NCBI GenBank assembly: GCA_030704615.1
Contig: CM060733.1
Location: 28,644,001 to 28,708,000, forward strand
DNA length: 64,000 bases
Origin: Takakia lepidozioides
Taxonomy: Eukaryota > Streptophyta > Takakiopsida > Takakiales > Takakiaceae
Direction: 5' to 3'
Part shown: in pieces, positions 9,760 to 19,294 of the stretch
Numbering within the stretch: position 1 is the first letter of the stretch
How the letters are laid out: the number at the start of each line of letters is the position of its first letter
Position numbers and translations under genes: made by a program
The notes under the pieces: model-generated
What the model was told of the DNA's origin: nothing
The model's database searches: none
What the model saw: the letters and a program-made list of their open reading frames with translations, nothing else

Positions 9760-10471
9760 TCAGTGTATGCATCTTCTGCTCAGGCATTTGAAAGTCTACA
9801 TAGACTTTGCAGCTTTGTGCATTTTTGTAGCAGCACCGGATTAGATTATGGAATGGATCTTTGAACATTATGTCACGTTGTATTTGAATCGATGTTCCAA
9901 TTTCAATGTGCTTTCATGTTTCAATGCTGCTAGAGTTAGGCCCATGACTATGGTCATGTACACGACTACCTCCCATCCACAGAGCCTCCGCCACGTGCCA
10001 CTTTCACCCCTCGTGTTCGCCCATACTCGTGCCACGTGCAGTATCTAGAGTGCGCCATGGAAGTCATATGCTCCAGTCATAACAACCACCCCCATCCTGC
10101 ATAATTTGATTCCACGTGTCATGTCCAGTCTTCTCCACGTGTTGTCCTGGGGTTAATCTGCGGAAGTCATATATGCCAGTCGTAAAGACCCTGACGCCTT
10201 CCCTTTGACGTGACACATGGCATATCCCTTCCGTTCCACGTGGAGCTGACATGGATTCGCAGTCATTTACTACGGTCTTATCAATGACTATGATTAGGCG
10301 TCCCCGTTGCCACGTCAACAGTGAGCTCCACGACTGGCATATACGACTCTATGGCGCTTACGACTCATTTATCACAACTAATTGGGTTTATTTGACTGGG
10401 CAGTCATGCAGTCATAAAAGGCTGATACGACTGGAAAATAACAGACATAAAAGCCGGATTTTCTACTAGTG
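9760..10471 (-). mobile_element. CACTA-type terminus with subterminal repeats
   Basis: On the - strand the segment begins CACTAGTAGAAAATCCGG at 10,471, a typical CACTA-superfamily end. Going inward are many copies of TACGACTGG, CCAGTCGTA and CAGTCAT-like motifs (about 10,070, 10,170, 10,260, 10,330, 10,360, 10,400 and 10,425) and several CCACGTG cores. Arrays of short subterminal repeats are where CACTA transposases bind. No coding region was found inside, and the partner end was not located, so this could be a non-autonomous element that carried the PPR fragments. Confidence 0.55.
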
Positions 10472-10559
10472 TCATTGCCTGTACCATCTCGATAGGCAGA
10501 GAGATCGTAAAGAGAAGTGCACTCCGCACTCTACGTTGCTCAGCCATAGCCAAGCTGAT
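10472..10559 (-). pseudogene. short pol fragment of the Ty3 family
   Basis: It closely matches 7,345-7,436 in the same orientation (the linker just after methyltransferase motif X). It ends at CCAAGCTGATAATCCAG, where LTR sequence in the opposite orientation begins. It marks the right junction of the inverted block in copy A. Confidence 0.65.
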
Positions 10560-10914
10560 AATCCAGGTGTCAAGTTAAATAAGCACAGTGTGAAAACAGC
10601 TAGAATAAAACTAGTTATTTGTATTTAACACTTGGATTTAGGTCAAGTGTTAAATCAGGTGTCAAGTTTAGTTTGACACCTGGTCCGTCTTATCTTAACG
10701 AGAGCGGCAGTCGCGCAGCTCATCTCTCTCGAATTGAGCCTGCGCGACCGAGCTCCTGCATGCGTTTAGATCTGAGTGTACTCATGATGGGAGTGTAGGT
10801 TGTTGTGGGGTGGAGTCCCCATAGCTTGGGGTGCCCCTGGCTCGACTACTATTTCAAAGAGTGATGGTTTTGGTTTTCATGTTTTGTGTCAACAGTGTGT
10901 TCTTTGGTTTATCA
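10560..10914 (+). repeat. remaining part of the LTR of copy A
   Basis: Similar in order to the LTR of copy C from GTCAAGTTA onward: the CAAGTGTTAA segment, then GTGGAGTCCCCATAG, TGGGGTGCCCCTGGCTCGAC, and an end at TTATCA, which matches the ends of the copy C and D LTRs. It lacks the first part of the LTR, which lies at 3,667-3,759 on the opposite strand. Confidence 0.65.
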
Positions 10915-11907
10915 CTCGAGAGAGATGAGCTCTATCTAGTTTCCAGTGCTAAGCTAGATAGGATTGTTTTGTTTTTAGCACTATTATAATATAGATGGTC
11001 ATGGTCTTGTACACAGCTCAAGCAATGAGCATAGAAACGGCGCTAGCTGGAGTTCGTCTCACATCCTCAGTCGCAATGGTGGGACTCGGGGGGTATAGGT
11101 AGAGTGGTTGAAGCACGGCAGCAGCTCGGCCATGGCTGCCTGCCACTTTCAAGCTTCTTCACACTGCAGCCTGCGCACATGGAGACGACGCAATCCTCTG
11201 ATAACTGAAGGTGCCAAGCGGCTGTTGCTGCACCGACGTGTTAGTCAAATCCCGAACTGTTGTGCGAGGGGATTCGCTCCGAAGTCTTGCAGGGTGTGCC
11301 CGAGCAGGCATGTGTGGATGAGCAGTGTCTACTTAGGAAATAGACTGTAGACCAGCCAGCACCAGTTGTCTTGTTCATACCACGCAAGTGAGATGGCGGA
11401 CGGGAGGAAGCTCATGCGAAGCCTCTCTTGTGTGACCGGGGCGTGTGTACGACGGGGAAGCGTGAGAAGATGCACTGATGAGCGGGTTTTGTAGAGGGAA
11501 ATTTCCGTGTTTGACTGCGCAAAGGCAGTGGCTGTGGATGTCGGAGCGATGGTATCAGAGTACGCTGGAGAGATAAGAGTCTCCGTGTTGCTGAAGGCGG
11601 AACTCATGCCCAGTGCTGAGTACAGTTGTTGTGGCATCTAGTGTCCGTCCTTATGCTACTTTGCAGAAGACCTGGTGTTGGCGAATGGGTGGCAGGGTCA
11701 CTTCTCTAGGAAGAACGTCACGGGCTTGAGTTTTTTGCCTGTTAGTCCGTTCTCTCTTAAAGAGTCTGCAGTGTGCAGTTGGTTGCTTCCCCGTGCGTAA
11801 AAAAAAAACCGTGTAGGCTAACGCACAGAAGGAGAGAAGACATACAGACTGGGGGACAGTTCTTCCGGGAGCTAAGGTGGGGAGAGATGGAAGAGAGAGG
11901 ACATTAA
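10915..11907 (+). other. unassigned stretch before the kinase fragment
   Basis: No coding region was recognised. TGGTATCAGAG at about 11,550 resembles an initiator-tRNA primer-binding site, but no LTR end CA precedes it. The stretch could be promoter or 5' leader captured together with the kinase exon that begins at 11,908. Confidence 0.3.
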
Positions 11908-12290
11908 ATGGGCAATACTTGTATTGGTGCAGCAAGTAAGACCGGCTTCTTCCAAGGCTTCTCACGGACCAATTCCTTTTCTTCTACATGCAACGGTCAG
12001 CCCACGTCCACCTCCCAGGCGGAATTCCGTCACGACCGCACCAGCAACCCGATCAGTAGTCAAGGCTCCCCAAAGCGAGACCTTGAGCATCACACTACCC
12101 AGAAAACACCCCCATTACTAACCACATTCAGCCTGTTGGGGCTGTCCATAACTATGAGCAGTTTAAAGAGGTGATTGAAGCCATGAAGAAAGGTGGGGAG
12201 GTGAAGGTGACACCAGGGCAAAGCCTGACTGCCGCAGTGCTTCAGCGGCAGACGGAGAATCTTAGGGAAGAAGACGGGGTCCATGGTTTG
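11908..12290 (+). pseudogene. captured N-terminus of a calcium-dependent protein kinase
   Basis: The frame opens with MGNTCIGAASKTGFFQGFS, the N-myristoylation and palmitoylation signature of plant CDPKs. A Ser/Thr/Pro-rich variable domain follows, and after a frameshift near 12,100 comes the stretch AAVLQRQTENLRE, which in CDPKs lies just before the kinase domain. CDPKs are membrane-anchored calcium-activated Ser/Thr kinases. The kinase domain and EF-hands are absent: directly after the Asn-Leu-Arg-Glu segment the sequence continues as CACTA transposase. This is therefore an exon captured by a transposon and not a working kinase. Confidence 0.65.
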
Positions 12291-12345
12291 AAGTCTCATG
12301 ACTACCACAATCTATTGCAAGACATCTTGCCCATAAGCAAGAGAG
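12291..12345 (+). pseudogene. CACTA TNP2 transposase fragment
   Basis: GLKSHDYHNLLQDILPI is the conserved sequence preceding the DUF4218 region of CACTA (En/Spm) TNP2 transposases. It is in frame with the end of the kinase fragment, and the next piece of the same protein is at 14,149-14,278. Confidence 0.7.
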
Positions 12346-14148
12346 TGTGGAGATAGGGTAGTGGGATGAGAGCATGTTGTGATATGAATTACTTTAGTCT
12401 CTCTTCCTTGTAGTCTTCCACCCTCTCTGTAGGCCAAAACCTTTCTGTAGGTGGAGGCAAGAGTCAGTCCGGGTTTGGGCTGGGGTGTCTTGCAGGAGCG
12501 ACACTGTGGAGTGTTTTTGGTATGGGGGAGTTACTATTTTGATTTTCTTGTGCTTGGATCCCCTCCACACCTGCATGCTTGACTGTCCGCCATGTTAGTT
12601 TTGTGTGGGCGCTTGTTTTCATAAGAGGTTGGTCCGGATTTGATCACCGGTCAATCCTAGAGTGTGCTGTCGATGGTGAGGCTGGGGCGATGACCAGTCA
12701 GACCATCATTGTTCTCTTATGGTGAGGCTAGGTTGATGACCAGCAGACCATAAGAGTGCTTGCGGTGGATGCAGGTGCAGATACAGGTCTACGTTAGAAA
12801 ATTATTTCTGCTTGAACTAGTAGCCGCAACAGGTTCTCTACCCGGTTACCTTGTAGAAAGTGGGGATTAGAGACAGGTTGACAACCGGTTTGAGTGTGAG
12901 TTTTCATCACGGAGGTGCCACCAGTTGCTGAGGAGAGTGCCGGTACGAGCACCAGCGATACTAGTGGGTATACAAGACAAGGTGTGTGGTTTAGGCCACC
13001 TTCACCTTCAGTGTCTTCTGAGGAAGGTTCAGACTCAGAGTTAGGAGGATTCTCGCCGAGGGTGCAAGCCATTTTTGTGCCATTGTTGTGGGATACGATG
13101 GAGGAAATGTATTGAGCTACTAAGGGGCCACGTCGGCACCATCGAGCTTGATGATTTCATACAGGAGTTTGATAGTTGGTGTGATTTGCAGCAGATGCGC
13201 AATCCACAACTGTTTACGCCTTTTATGGCGTGGAAGGGGCTGAGGGGCCACCTATGGATGACTATCATGAGTTTAGGCGGGGAAATGAGGTGGAGATTGA
13301 GGAGTGTCGACAATATTGGTCATCTGACTATGTCTCCATCACTAGAGGCACAAGGGCAGCGGCGACACCAACAACAACACCAACATCCCCAACTGCAAGC
13401 ACTAGTAGTGGGACAAGTAAAGATGGAGCTGGGAAATCCACTCAAGCTCCTGCTGCAGCACCAGCACCCGTGCCTACCTTTAACCCAGTTGTGGAGTTCT
13501 TCGAGGAGTTGAGGAGAAACTACCAGGGGATAAGGACGGATAAATTGCGGAGCTTGCAAGAGTTCCAACGCAAGCCTACTGAGAGTTTGAGGGAGGCTTA
13601 CACGCGCATGAGGCGATTGATAAATGTAACCCAAGGAGTTACGGAAGCTCAAGCAATCCAATTTTGGTATGGGATATTGGACAAGGAGCTGAGGAGAAGG
13701 GTGCGGGATGCAACTCTTCTACAAGTGGACCAGCCCACCTTAGCAAACGTGTTTTTGCTGGTAGAGCGGATAGAGCTCAATATGGTGGAGGAGCGAGTGG
13801 TCATGGTGGGGTTTGGTAAGGAGACACAACGAAGTGGGGCTCCTAGTCAACAACAACCACTACCCCAACGTGTTCAAGGCAACAAGGGGGCTCAGGCGAA
13901 GCCCAGGGAAAGAGATGATCTCAATTGCAGAGGTCACTTCCTTCATTCTCAGGCCAACAACAGTCGGATGTGACATGTTGGGATTGTGGAGGACCCCATG
14001 TTAAGAGAGATTGCCCGAAGAGAGGCAAAGGGCCGGCATAGGCACAGCCTACACAACTACAATGTGGGCATTGTGGCAAGTATGGGCATGAAGAGGCCCA
14101 TTGTTATGACTTGCATCCTGAGCTACGGCCAGGCCAGTTGGGACATTG
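12346..14148 (+). pseudogene. Ty3 leader and gag, copy B, lying inside CACTA transposase
   Basis: The leader (12,346-12,912) matches copies A and D. Gag starts near 12,915 with an acidic Ser/Pro-rich N-terminus, then the FIQEFDSWCDLQQMRNP helical region, and after a frameshift a retrotransposon-Gag domain (13,480-13,830, including SLREAYTRMRRLINVTQG and QFWYG). Two zinc knuckles close it: CWDCGGPHVKRDC (CX2CX3HX4C) and CGHCGKYGHEEAHC (CX2CX4HX4C) at about 13,978-14,110, with a TAG between them at 14,039. The piece ends at 14,148 where TNP2 resumes. No LTRs flank it, so it is a fragment within the CACTA element. Confidence 0.75.
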
Positions 14149-14278
14149 ACTCCCGAGGTTCGTGAGACAGTCTATAGATTGGGAGGTTATTCCGGTGGAT
14201 TTGTTCCAAAGAGCTGGAAGAAGCAGATTTTCCACGCATGAAAAAAGAGGCGGCGGAGGTAATGTGTATGTTGGAGAT
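14149..14278 (+). pseudogene. CACTA TNP2 transposase fragment (part of the DUF4218 region)
   Basis: After a 1-nt frameshift near 14,195 it reads CSKELEEADFPRMKKEAAE then VMCMLE, matching the TNP2 segment before IPPSFFD. The last codon is split by the insertion at 14,279, and the protein continues in frame after the second target-duplication copy at 19,295. Confidence 0.75.
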
Positions 14279-14589
14279 CCTGGGGGGTGCACTCTTTATA
14301 AAATGTCTGTATCACGTGCGTTCGCCGCCTAATAAAAAAAACCCCCTATATACGGGTCCTTGGATCATTTATACCCCCTCTGTACATACATTTTGAAGAT
14401 TATAAAACCCCCTCATGTAAATATATAAAAATTTGTAATTTAAAAAAAATACCGCCTTCTGTATGTATATTTTCCTTTCCAATAATTAAAAAATACCCTC
14501 AAATATGTATATGTATGTTTTATATTATATCAAGTTTATTCATTTAAAAATAGAATAAAAATCTAATTAATTAATTAAAAAATCTATTT

Positions 14590-14830
14590 GCCCTCGATAA
14601 AACTTGTTGTGGAATCTCACTTTGAACAAAAATCAGATGCAGAGAGGAAGGGACATTGTCAATGCCCGATGTGCAAGAGGCCTGAAGAAAGTTTCCATTT
14701 TCTGATATACAGTCCTGGGTATTTTCATCAGAGAGTGAACCTCTTGAAGACCATCAAGACCTAGTCACTGCACCTCTGTTCATCAACTAGGACAGTTTCT
14801 GAACTTGTTCTACAGTTTCAACCTTCGTAA
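14590..14830 (+). pseudogene. LINE reverse-transcriptase C-terminal fragment
   Basis: The frame reads CPMCKRPEESFHFLI followed by the segment FHQRVNLLKTIK. This matches the zinc-binding C-terminus of the LINE at 43.6 kb ([18 protein letters not shown]). It is short and decayed. Confidence 0.55.
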
Positions 14831-14972
14831 GGTCCAATTATATTCAAAACCTACTATTGAGAATTCCTCTCCAAAAAGAGATTTCGTGCGCCTTTGCTGC
14901 CACTGTTGGAGTCCAACCTGCCTCGCAGTTGATAGAGTTCAATACATTCAATTAGGTGACAAACATTTCATT

Positions 14973-16047
14973 TCACCAATACTCCCCACAAGAACAAACA
15001 CCATTTTGGAAGTGGTGAAAGCGGTTTGCATCCCGTACAACAATCTCTTGCTTAGCTCTCTTTGAGATGAATTTGGTGGCTGTGTGGCAATCACCACACA
15101 TCTGAAGATTCCTAATGATCCCAAAGACATCCCAGAGGGTGCGTTGATAAGCCAAAAACAATGGCCAACTTCTCATTGTGGTGGCAAAGAGACGATTCTT
15201 TAAGCTCTTCCTCAACATCATGCAATGCAAAGCGGGCTTCACCCCTTCGCACATCATTTGCTCATAGGTCTCCAAAGCCTCCATCCCGCGCCCTTGCTGT
15301 GCATATCCTGCAATCATCGCACTCCACGACATCACATCTCGTTCAGCCATACCGTCGAACACTCCCTTCATACATGTCCACGAGGGTATTGTTCATAATG
15401 ACATTTGATACAATTGCAAATCTGACAATGTCGCCATGGACCTCTTTGCCCTTTTCCAGAGCTGACAGGCTTGCACACGCATTGCAAATGTACACAAACG
15501 TGATGTGGTTGGGCTTCACCCCTTCCCCCATCATTTGATCATAGGTCTCCAAAGTTTCCATACCACGTCCCTGCTGTGCATACCCTACAAGCACCGCACT
15601 CCACGACACCACACCTCGTTCAGCCATGGAAACTCCCTTCGCATCCTTAATGCACCCATATTTGGCATACATGTCCACCAGGGGAGTGTTCATAATGACA
15701 TCTGGTACAATTCCAGCTTTGACAATGTCACCATGGACCTCTTTCCCCTTTTCCAGAGCTCGCAAGCTTGGACACTCATTGCATCCTGCTAACATTATAT
15801 TCCACGTGATCAAAGATCGTTGAGGCATTCTGTTGAACACTTGGTGAGCATCGATGATACTCCCGCACATAACATACATGTTGACAAGGGTGTTGAGTAG
15901 AAAAACATTGTGGACTCCCTCTCTTGATCCTCTTTCAGAAGCTGTGGTCATGGTTGAGGTGCCTGATTTTATCAACTGTGCCGCTGCAGCTGCAGCCTTT
16001 AGTTGACCATCTACCCATGCAGGTTTCTTGTAGCTACTGACCCCCAC
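14973..16047 (-). pseudogene. PPR protein with DYW-type C-terminus
   Basis: From high to low coordinate there is a dispersed module start (YKKPAWVDGQ), a linker MTTASERGSREGVHN, several PPR motifs ([62 protein letters not shown]), and a DYW deaminase end with [12 protein letters not shown] and the terminus CSCGEYW. DYW PPR proteins edit C to U in organellar transcripts. The HxE zinc residues are readable only in another frame (HNEKLA near 15,150), so frameshifts around 15,120-15,200 and near 15,355 break the gene. It lies within the 5-kb TIR element. Confidence 0.7.
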
Positions 16048-16109
16048 ATGGAATCAAGGTAATCTGGAGCTTGAAGTCTAGCCCTCTTGGATGAATCTGG
16101 ACCCACACT

Positions 16110-16960
16110 CTATCCATGCTCATTCAGGAAAAAACAGGGAAAAACAGGCTGAAATGTGTTGAAGAAGGTACCTTCATTAGCAGCGCCTTGTTCTATCAAA
16201 TGCACTGCTGCCGCTGCTGTTTCCAGTTGACCATCTACCCACGCAGCTTTCTTGTAGCTATTGATCCGCAGGGAATCAGAAGTAATATTGTGTTTAAAAT
16301 CAATCTCTTGGATGAATGTGTTCCTCGACACCACCTCGTTCAGCCATAGTGTTGAACACTCCCTCCGCATCCTCAATGCTCCCACAAATGGCATACATGT
16401 CCACAAGGGTATTGTTCATAATCACATCCGGTACAATTCCAGCTTTGGTGATGCAACCATGCACCTCTTTGCCCTTTTCCATGGCTGCAAGCTTGCACAC
16501 GCACTGCAAACGCACACAAACATGATGTGGTCGAGCTTCACCCCTTCCCCCATCATCTGCTTTCAGGTCTCCAAAGCCCCATCTCGCGCTCCTGCTCTGC
16601 ACACCCTGCAAGCATCGATTTCCACGACACCACATCTCATTCACCATAGTGTTGAATATTCCTTTGGCATCCTCAATGCTCCCACATTTGGCGTACATGG
16701 CCACCAGAGCAATGTTCAGGATGACATTTGGTACAATTGCAGATTTGATGATGTCACCAGGGATCTCTTTGTCCTTTTCCAGGGCTGCCAGACGCACTGC
16801 AAACGCACACAAACGTTATGTGGGAGGTTTCACCCCTTCCCCCATCATTTGCTCATAGGTCTCCAAAGCCTCCATCCCGTACCCCTGCTGTGCATACCGT
16901 GCAAACATCACAATCCACGACACCACATCTTGTTCAGCCATAGTGTTCAGAATGACAGGT
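16110..16960 (-). pseudogene. PPR fragment array
   Basis: PPR units are readable in alternating frames: NIALVAMYAKCGSIEDAKG and [20 protein letters not shown], each followed by EVHG-type L motifs. A dispersed module copy lies at the low-coordinate end (16,110-16,265). Frameshifts occur roughly every 200-300 bp. This appears to be the upstream part of a separate duplicated PPR gene. Confidence 0.65.
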
Positions 16961-17163
16961 AATCTGACAGGCATTCACCTTTTTGCCTCGGTTGTCCCAC
17001 CATTGACTGGGGTCAGAAAAGTATTCATTCCACAGCTTCTCCTCATCTCTGTTACCTCTTTTAGGATACTTTCCTGTTATCAGTTGGGAGTATCATGTCA
17101 AAGTCACTCCAAACTATCAAAGATTCACTCAACCAGCTAACTTGCAAAATTCAATATGGAGAT

Positions 17164-17662
17164 TTAGGGCCGATTCTGATAAGAGGGAAAAACAGGGTGA
17201 AATGTGTTGAAGAAGGTGCCTTCATTAGCAACGCTTGATTTTATCAATTGTGCCACTGCTGCTGCAGCTTCCACTTGACCATCTATCCATGCAGGTTTCT
17301 TGTAGGTAATCATAGGTAATCTGGAAAACGGCTCCTGGCAAATCACCTTCATCTTCCCAGACAATCTTCTCAGCTCAGCATGGGATTTCCTTAATTCTGG
17401 GATGCAACTTGTCATCTACAACGAAGGTGAGCACCTTGTTGCAAACCTCAATGCAGCAGCGACCTGGCTCCTTTTCAACCCCTCTGACCTTCATCATTCT
17501 TCTCACCTTTACAGTATCAACCCACCTGCCAGCTACTGCATAGATGTTTGATAGCAACATAAGTCGCGACATCCTGTTCATTCCACTTGAGGATAGATGT
17601 TGCCGCACGTTCAGGTCCACTGCCTCATCCAGTTGTCCCCCACGTCCAAGAAGGTCCACCAT
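17164..17662 (-). pseudogene. PPR E/E+ domain fragment
   Basis: MVDLLGRGGQLDEAVDL, LMLLSNIYAVAGRW and KVRGVEKEPGRCCIEV are the E and E+ motifs that follow the PPR tract in editing factors. VDDKLHPRIKEI precedes where a DYW domain would start. A dispersed module follows instead (17,164-17,315), so the DYW domain is missing. Confidence 0.7.
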
Positions 17663-17799
17663 GCAGCCAAAGTGCTATACTGTCGGAGTGACACCATGAT
17701 CTTGAATCAAGGAATCGAAGTAGTGTCTTTCTTCATTCAGAAGGCCAGTGTGGATGCATGCAGAGAGAACACAAACTGCTTCAAGCCGTTCTTTTGCAT

Positions 17800-18252
17800 T
17801 CCTTCAAATAGTTGCAGGACCTCCCTATGACAACCATGCTGTGCATATCCTACGATCATTGCATTCCACGATACCACATCTCATTTAGCCATATTGTCGA
17901 ACACTCCCTTTGTATCCTCCATGCACCCACATTTGGCATACATGTCCACCGGGGCAGTGTTCAGGATCACTTTTGGTACAATTCCAGCTCTGACGATGTC
18001 GGCATGCACCTCTTCGCCCTTTTCCAGGGCTGCCAGGCTTGCACACGCACTGCAAACGCACACAAACGTGATGTGGTCGGGCTTCAACCCGTCACACATC
18101 ATTTGCTCATAGGTCTCCAAAGCCTCCATCCCACGTCCCTGCTGTGCATACCCTGCAAGCACCGCATTCCACGACACCACACCTCGTTCAGCCATAGTGT
18201 CAAACACTCCCTTTGACTTTGTAAATGAAGATAGGTCCCTTTGATGGGGCAT
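17800..18252 (-). pseudogene. PPR fragment
   Basis: One open frame (17,881-18,252) carries about three PPR motifs, including RGVVSWNAVLAGYAQQG, LKPDHITFVCVCSACASLAA and GIVPKVILNTAPVDMYAKCG. It is the best preserved PPR segment in the window but lacks a start region and an E or DYW end. It would lie N-terminal to the E-domain fragment at 17.4-17.7 kb. Confidence 0.65.
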
Positions 18253-18329
18253 GGATTGTAGTGGTTTCGCAGTCCTACTTGTTGTTTCCTCGTCGCCATG
18301 TCCATCTTCTACTTTGGGGCGGGGTCAGG

Positions 18330-18680
18330 GCTGGCAAGGTTTTAGCAACCAGTGTCATGACTCTCTCTCTCTTCCTCTTTGTTCTGCCCAATCTGGGTGC
18401 AGGATCTATGGCCACAAGGCTATCATGAGTACTTTCTCCCTCACACACACCTCTCCCTGTTCCGCCCAAACTGGGCATGGACTAGGTAAATAGCCACAAT
18501 GCAATGACAAACGTCGTATGAGTACATTTCGCTCTCTCTACTCTTGGCAATAGACTGAAATTGAAATGCAGTCGGGGAGCGTACCTTTGAACAAACAAAC
18601 AGATGCAGAGAGGAAAGGTAGCCTATCAATGCCCGACGTGCGGGAAGCCTGAAGACTAAACATTTTCTGATAGACCCTCT
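18330..18680 (+). repeat. LINE 3' tail and RT-end fragments
   Basis: Two tail-like units contain CTGGGTGCAGGATCTATGGC, CACAAGGCTATCATGAGTAC and CAAACTGGGCATGGACTAGG. These match the tail after the LINE in the PP2C intron (43,935-44,010). A CPTCGKPED fragment follows at 18,620-18,680. Confidence 0.55.
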
Positions 18681-18684
18681 TCAC

Positions 18685-18960
18685 TTACATCAAGAACAGA
18701 GTCCTTGCACGGCTGTTCGCCAAGATGCACCCACATTTTGCAAACATATCCACCAGGGTATTGTTCAGAATGACAGCTGGTACAATTCCAGCTCTAAAGA
18801 TGTTGCCATGGACCTCTTTCCCCTTTTCCAGAGCTGCCAGGGCAGTGTTTAGAATGACATTTGGTACAATTCCAGCTTTGACGCTATCCCCATGCACCTC
18901 TTTGCCCTTCTCTAGGGCTGCCAGGCTTGCACGACGCCACATCTTGTTCAGCCATCTTCG
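18685..18960 (-). pseudogene. PPR fragment
   Basis: Two tandem, nearly identical L-type segments (SLAALEKGKEVHGDSVKAG and LAALEKGKEVHGNIFRAG) are followed by NNTLVDMFAKCGCI. It is the outermost PPR piece before the right end of the TIR element. Confidence 0.6.
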
Positions 18961-19294
18961 CGGAAGGGAAGTCGAACGCGGGAGAGGAGATGAGAAGAGG
19001 AGAGGGAAAAGAAAAAGCCGTCGGAGGGAAGGGGAGAAAGATCGCGGGAAGACAGAAAAAAAAAACCAAACAAAAGGATGAACCCGCGACTTAATCCCGC
19101 GGTGCATCGCAGCCTAATCGTCGTTCTTACCACTACACTACCCCTGAAAACTCAACAACCCCCTCATGTAATATTATATTTAAGGTGTTTTAAAACCCCC
19201 TCTGTATGTATAATGTTGTACATGGGGGGTTTAAAATACCCCCTCCTGTGCACGCACATGGCTGGTACATTTAATGAGGAGTGCACCCCCCAGG

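Larger units (their letters stand above)
441..10914 (+). mobile_element. Ty3-type LTR retrotransposon copy A with DNA methyltransferase and PHD finger, internally inverted
   Basis: The + strand carries leader, gag remnant, protease and methyltransferase up to 3,666. The - strand then carries LTR start, integrase with PHD finger, RNase H, reverse transcriptase and the methyltransferase C-terminus from 3,667 to 7,760. A foreign insert fills 7,761-10,471, a short pol fragment lies at 10,472-10,559, and the rest of an LTR follows in + orientation to 10,914. The two junctions at 3,666 and 10,559 are reciprocal, so a single inversion explains the change of strand. The copy is dead: it has many stops and frameshifts and most of gag is deleted. 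Copies B (12.35 kb), C (21.7 kb) and D (60 kb) are relatives. Confidence 0.75.
14279..19294. mobile_element. 5,016-bp TIR element with 8-bp target duplication carrying PPR and LINE fragments
   Basis: The ends are perfect 16-bp inverted repeats, CCTGGGGGGTGCACTC at 14,279-14,294 and its complement at 19,279-19,294; the match extends imperfectly by about 12 bp to AAATGT. TTGGAGAT stands immediately outside both ends (14,271-14,278 and 19,295-19,302). Removing the element and one copy of the duplication restores an in-frame TNP2 segment, so both borders are real. An 8-bp duplication fits hAT, some MULEs or P-type elements. No transposase was recognised inside, so it is probably non-autonomous. 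Subterminal AT-rich DNA with ACCCCCTC motifs is present at both ends. Confidence 0.85.

Noticed and set aside
11550-11560. TGGTATCAGAG as a retrotransposon primer-binding site
   Set aside because: No LTR ending in CA precedes it and no gag follows; it may be chance.
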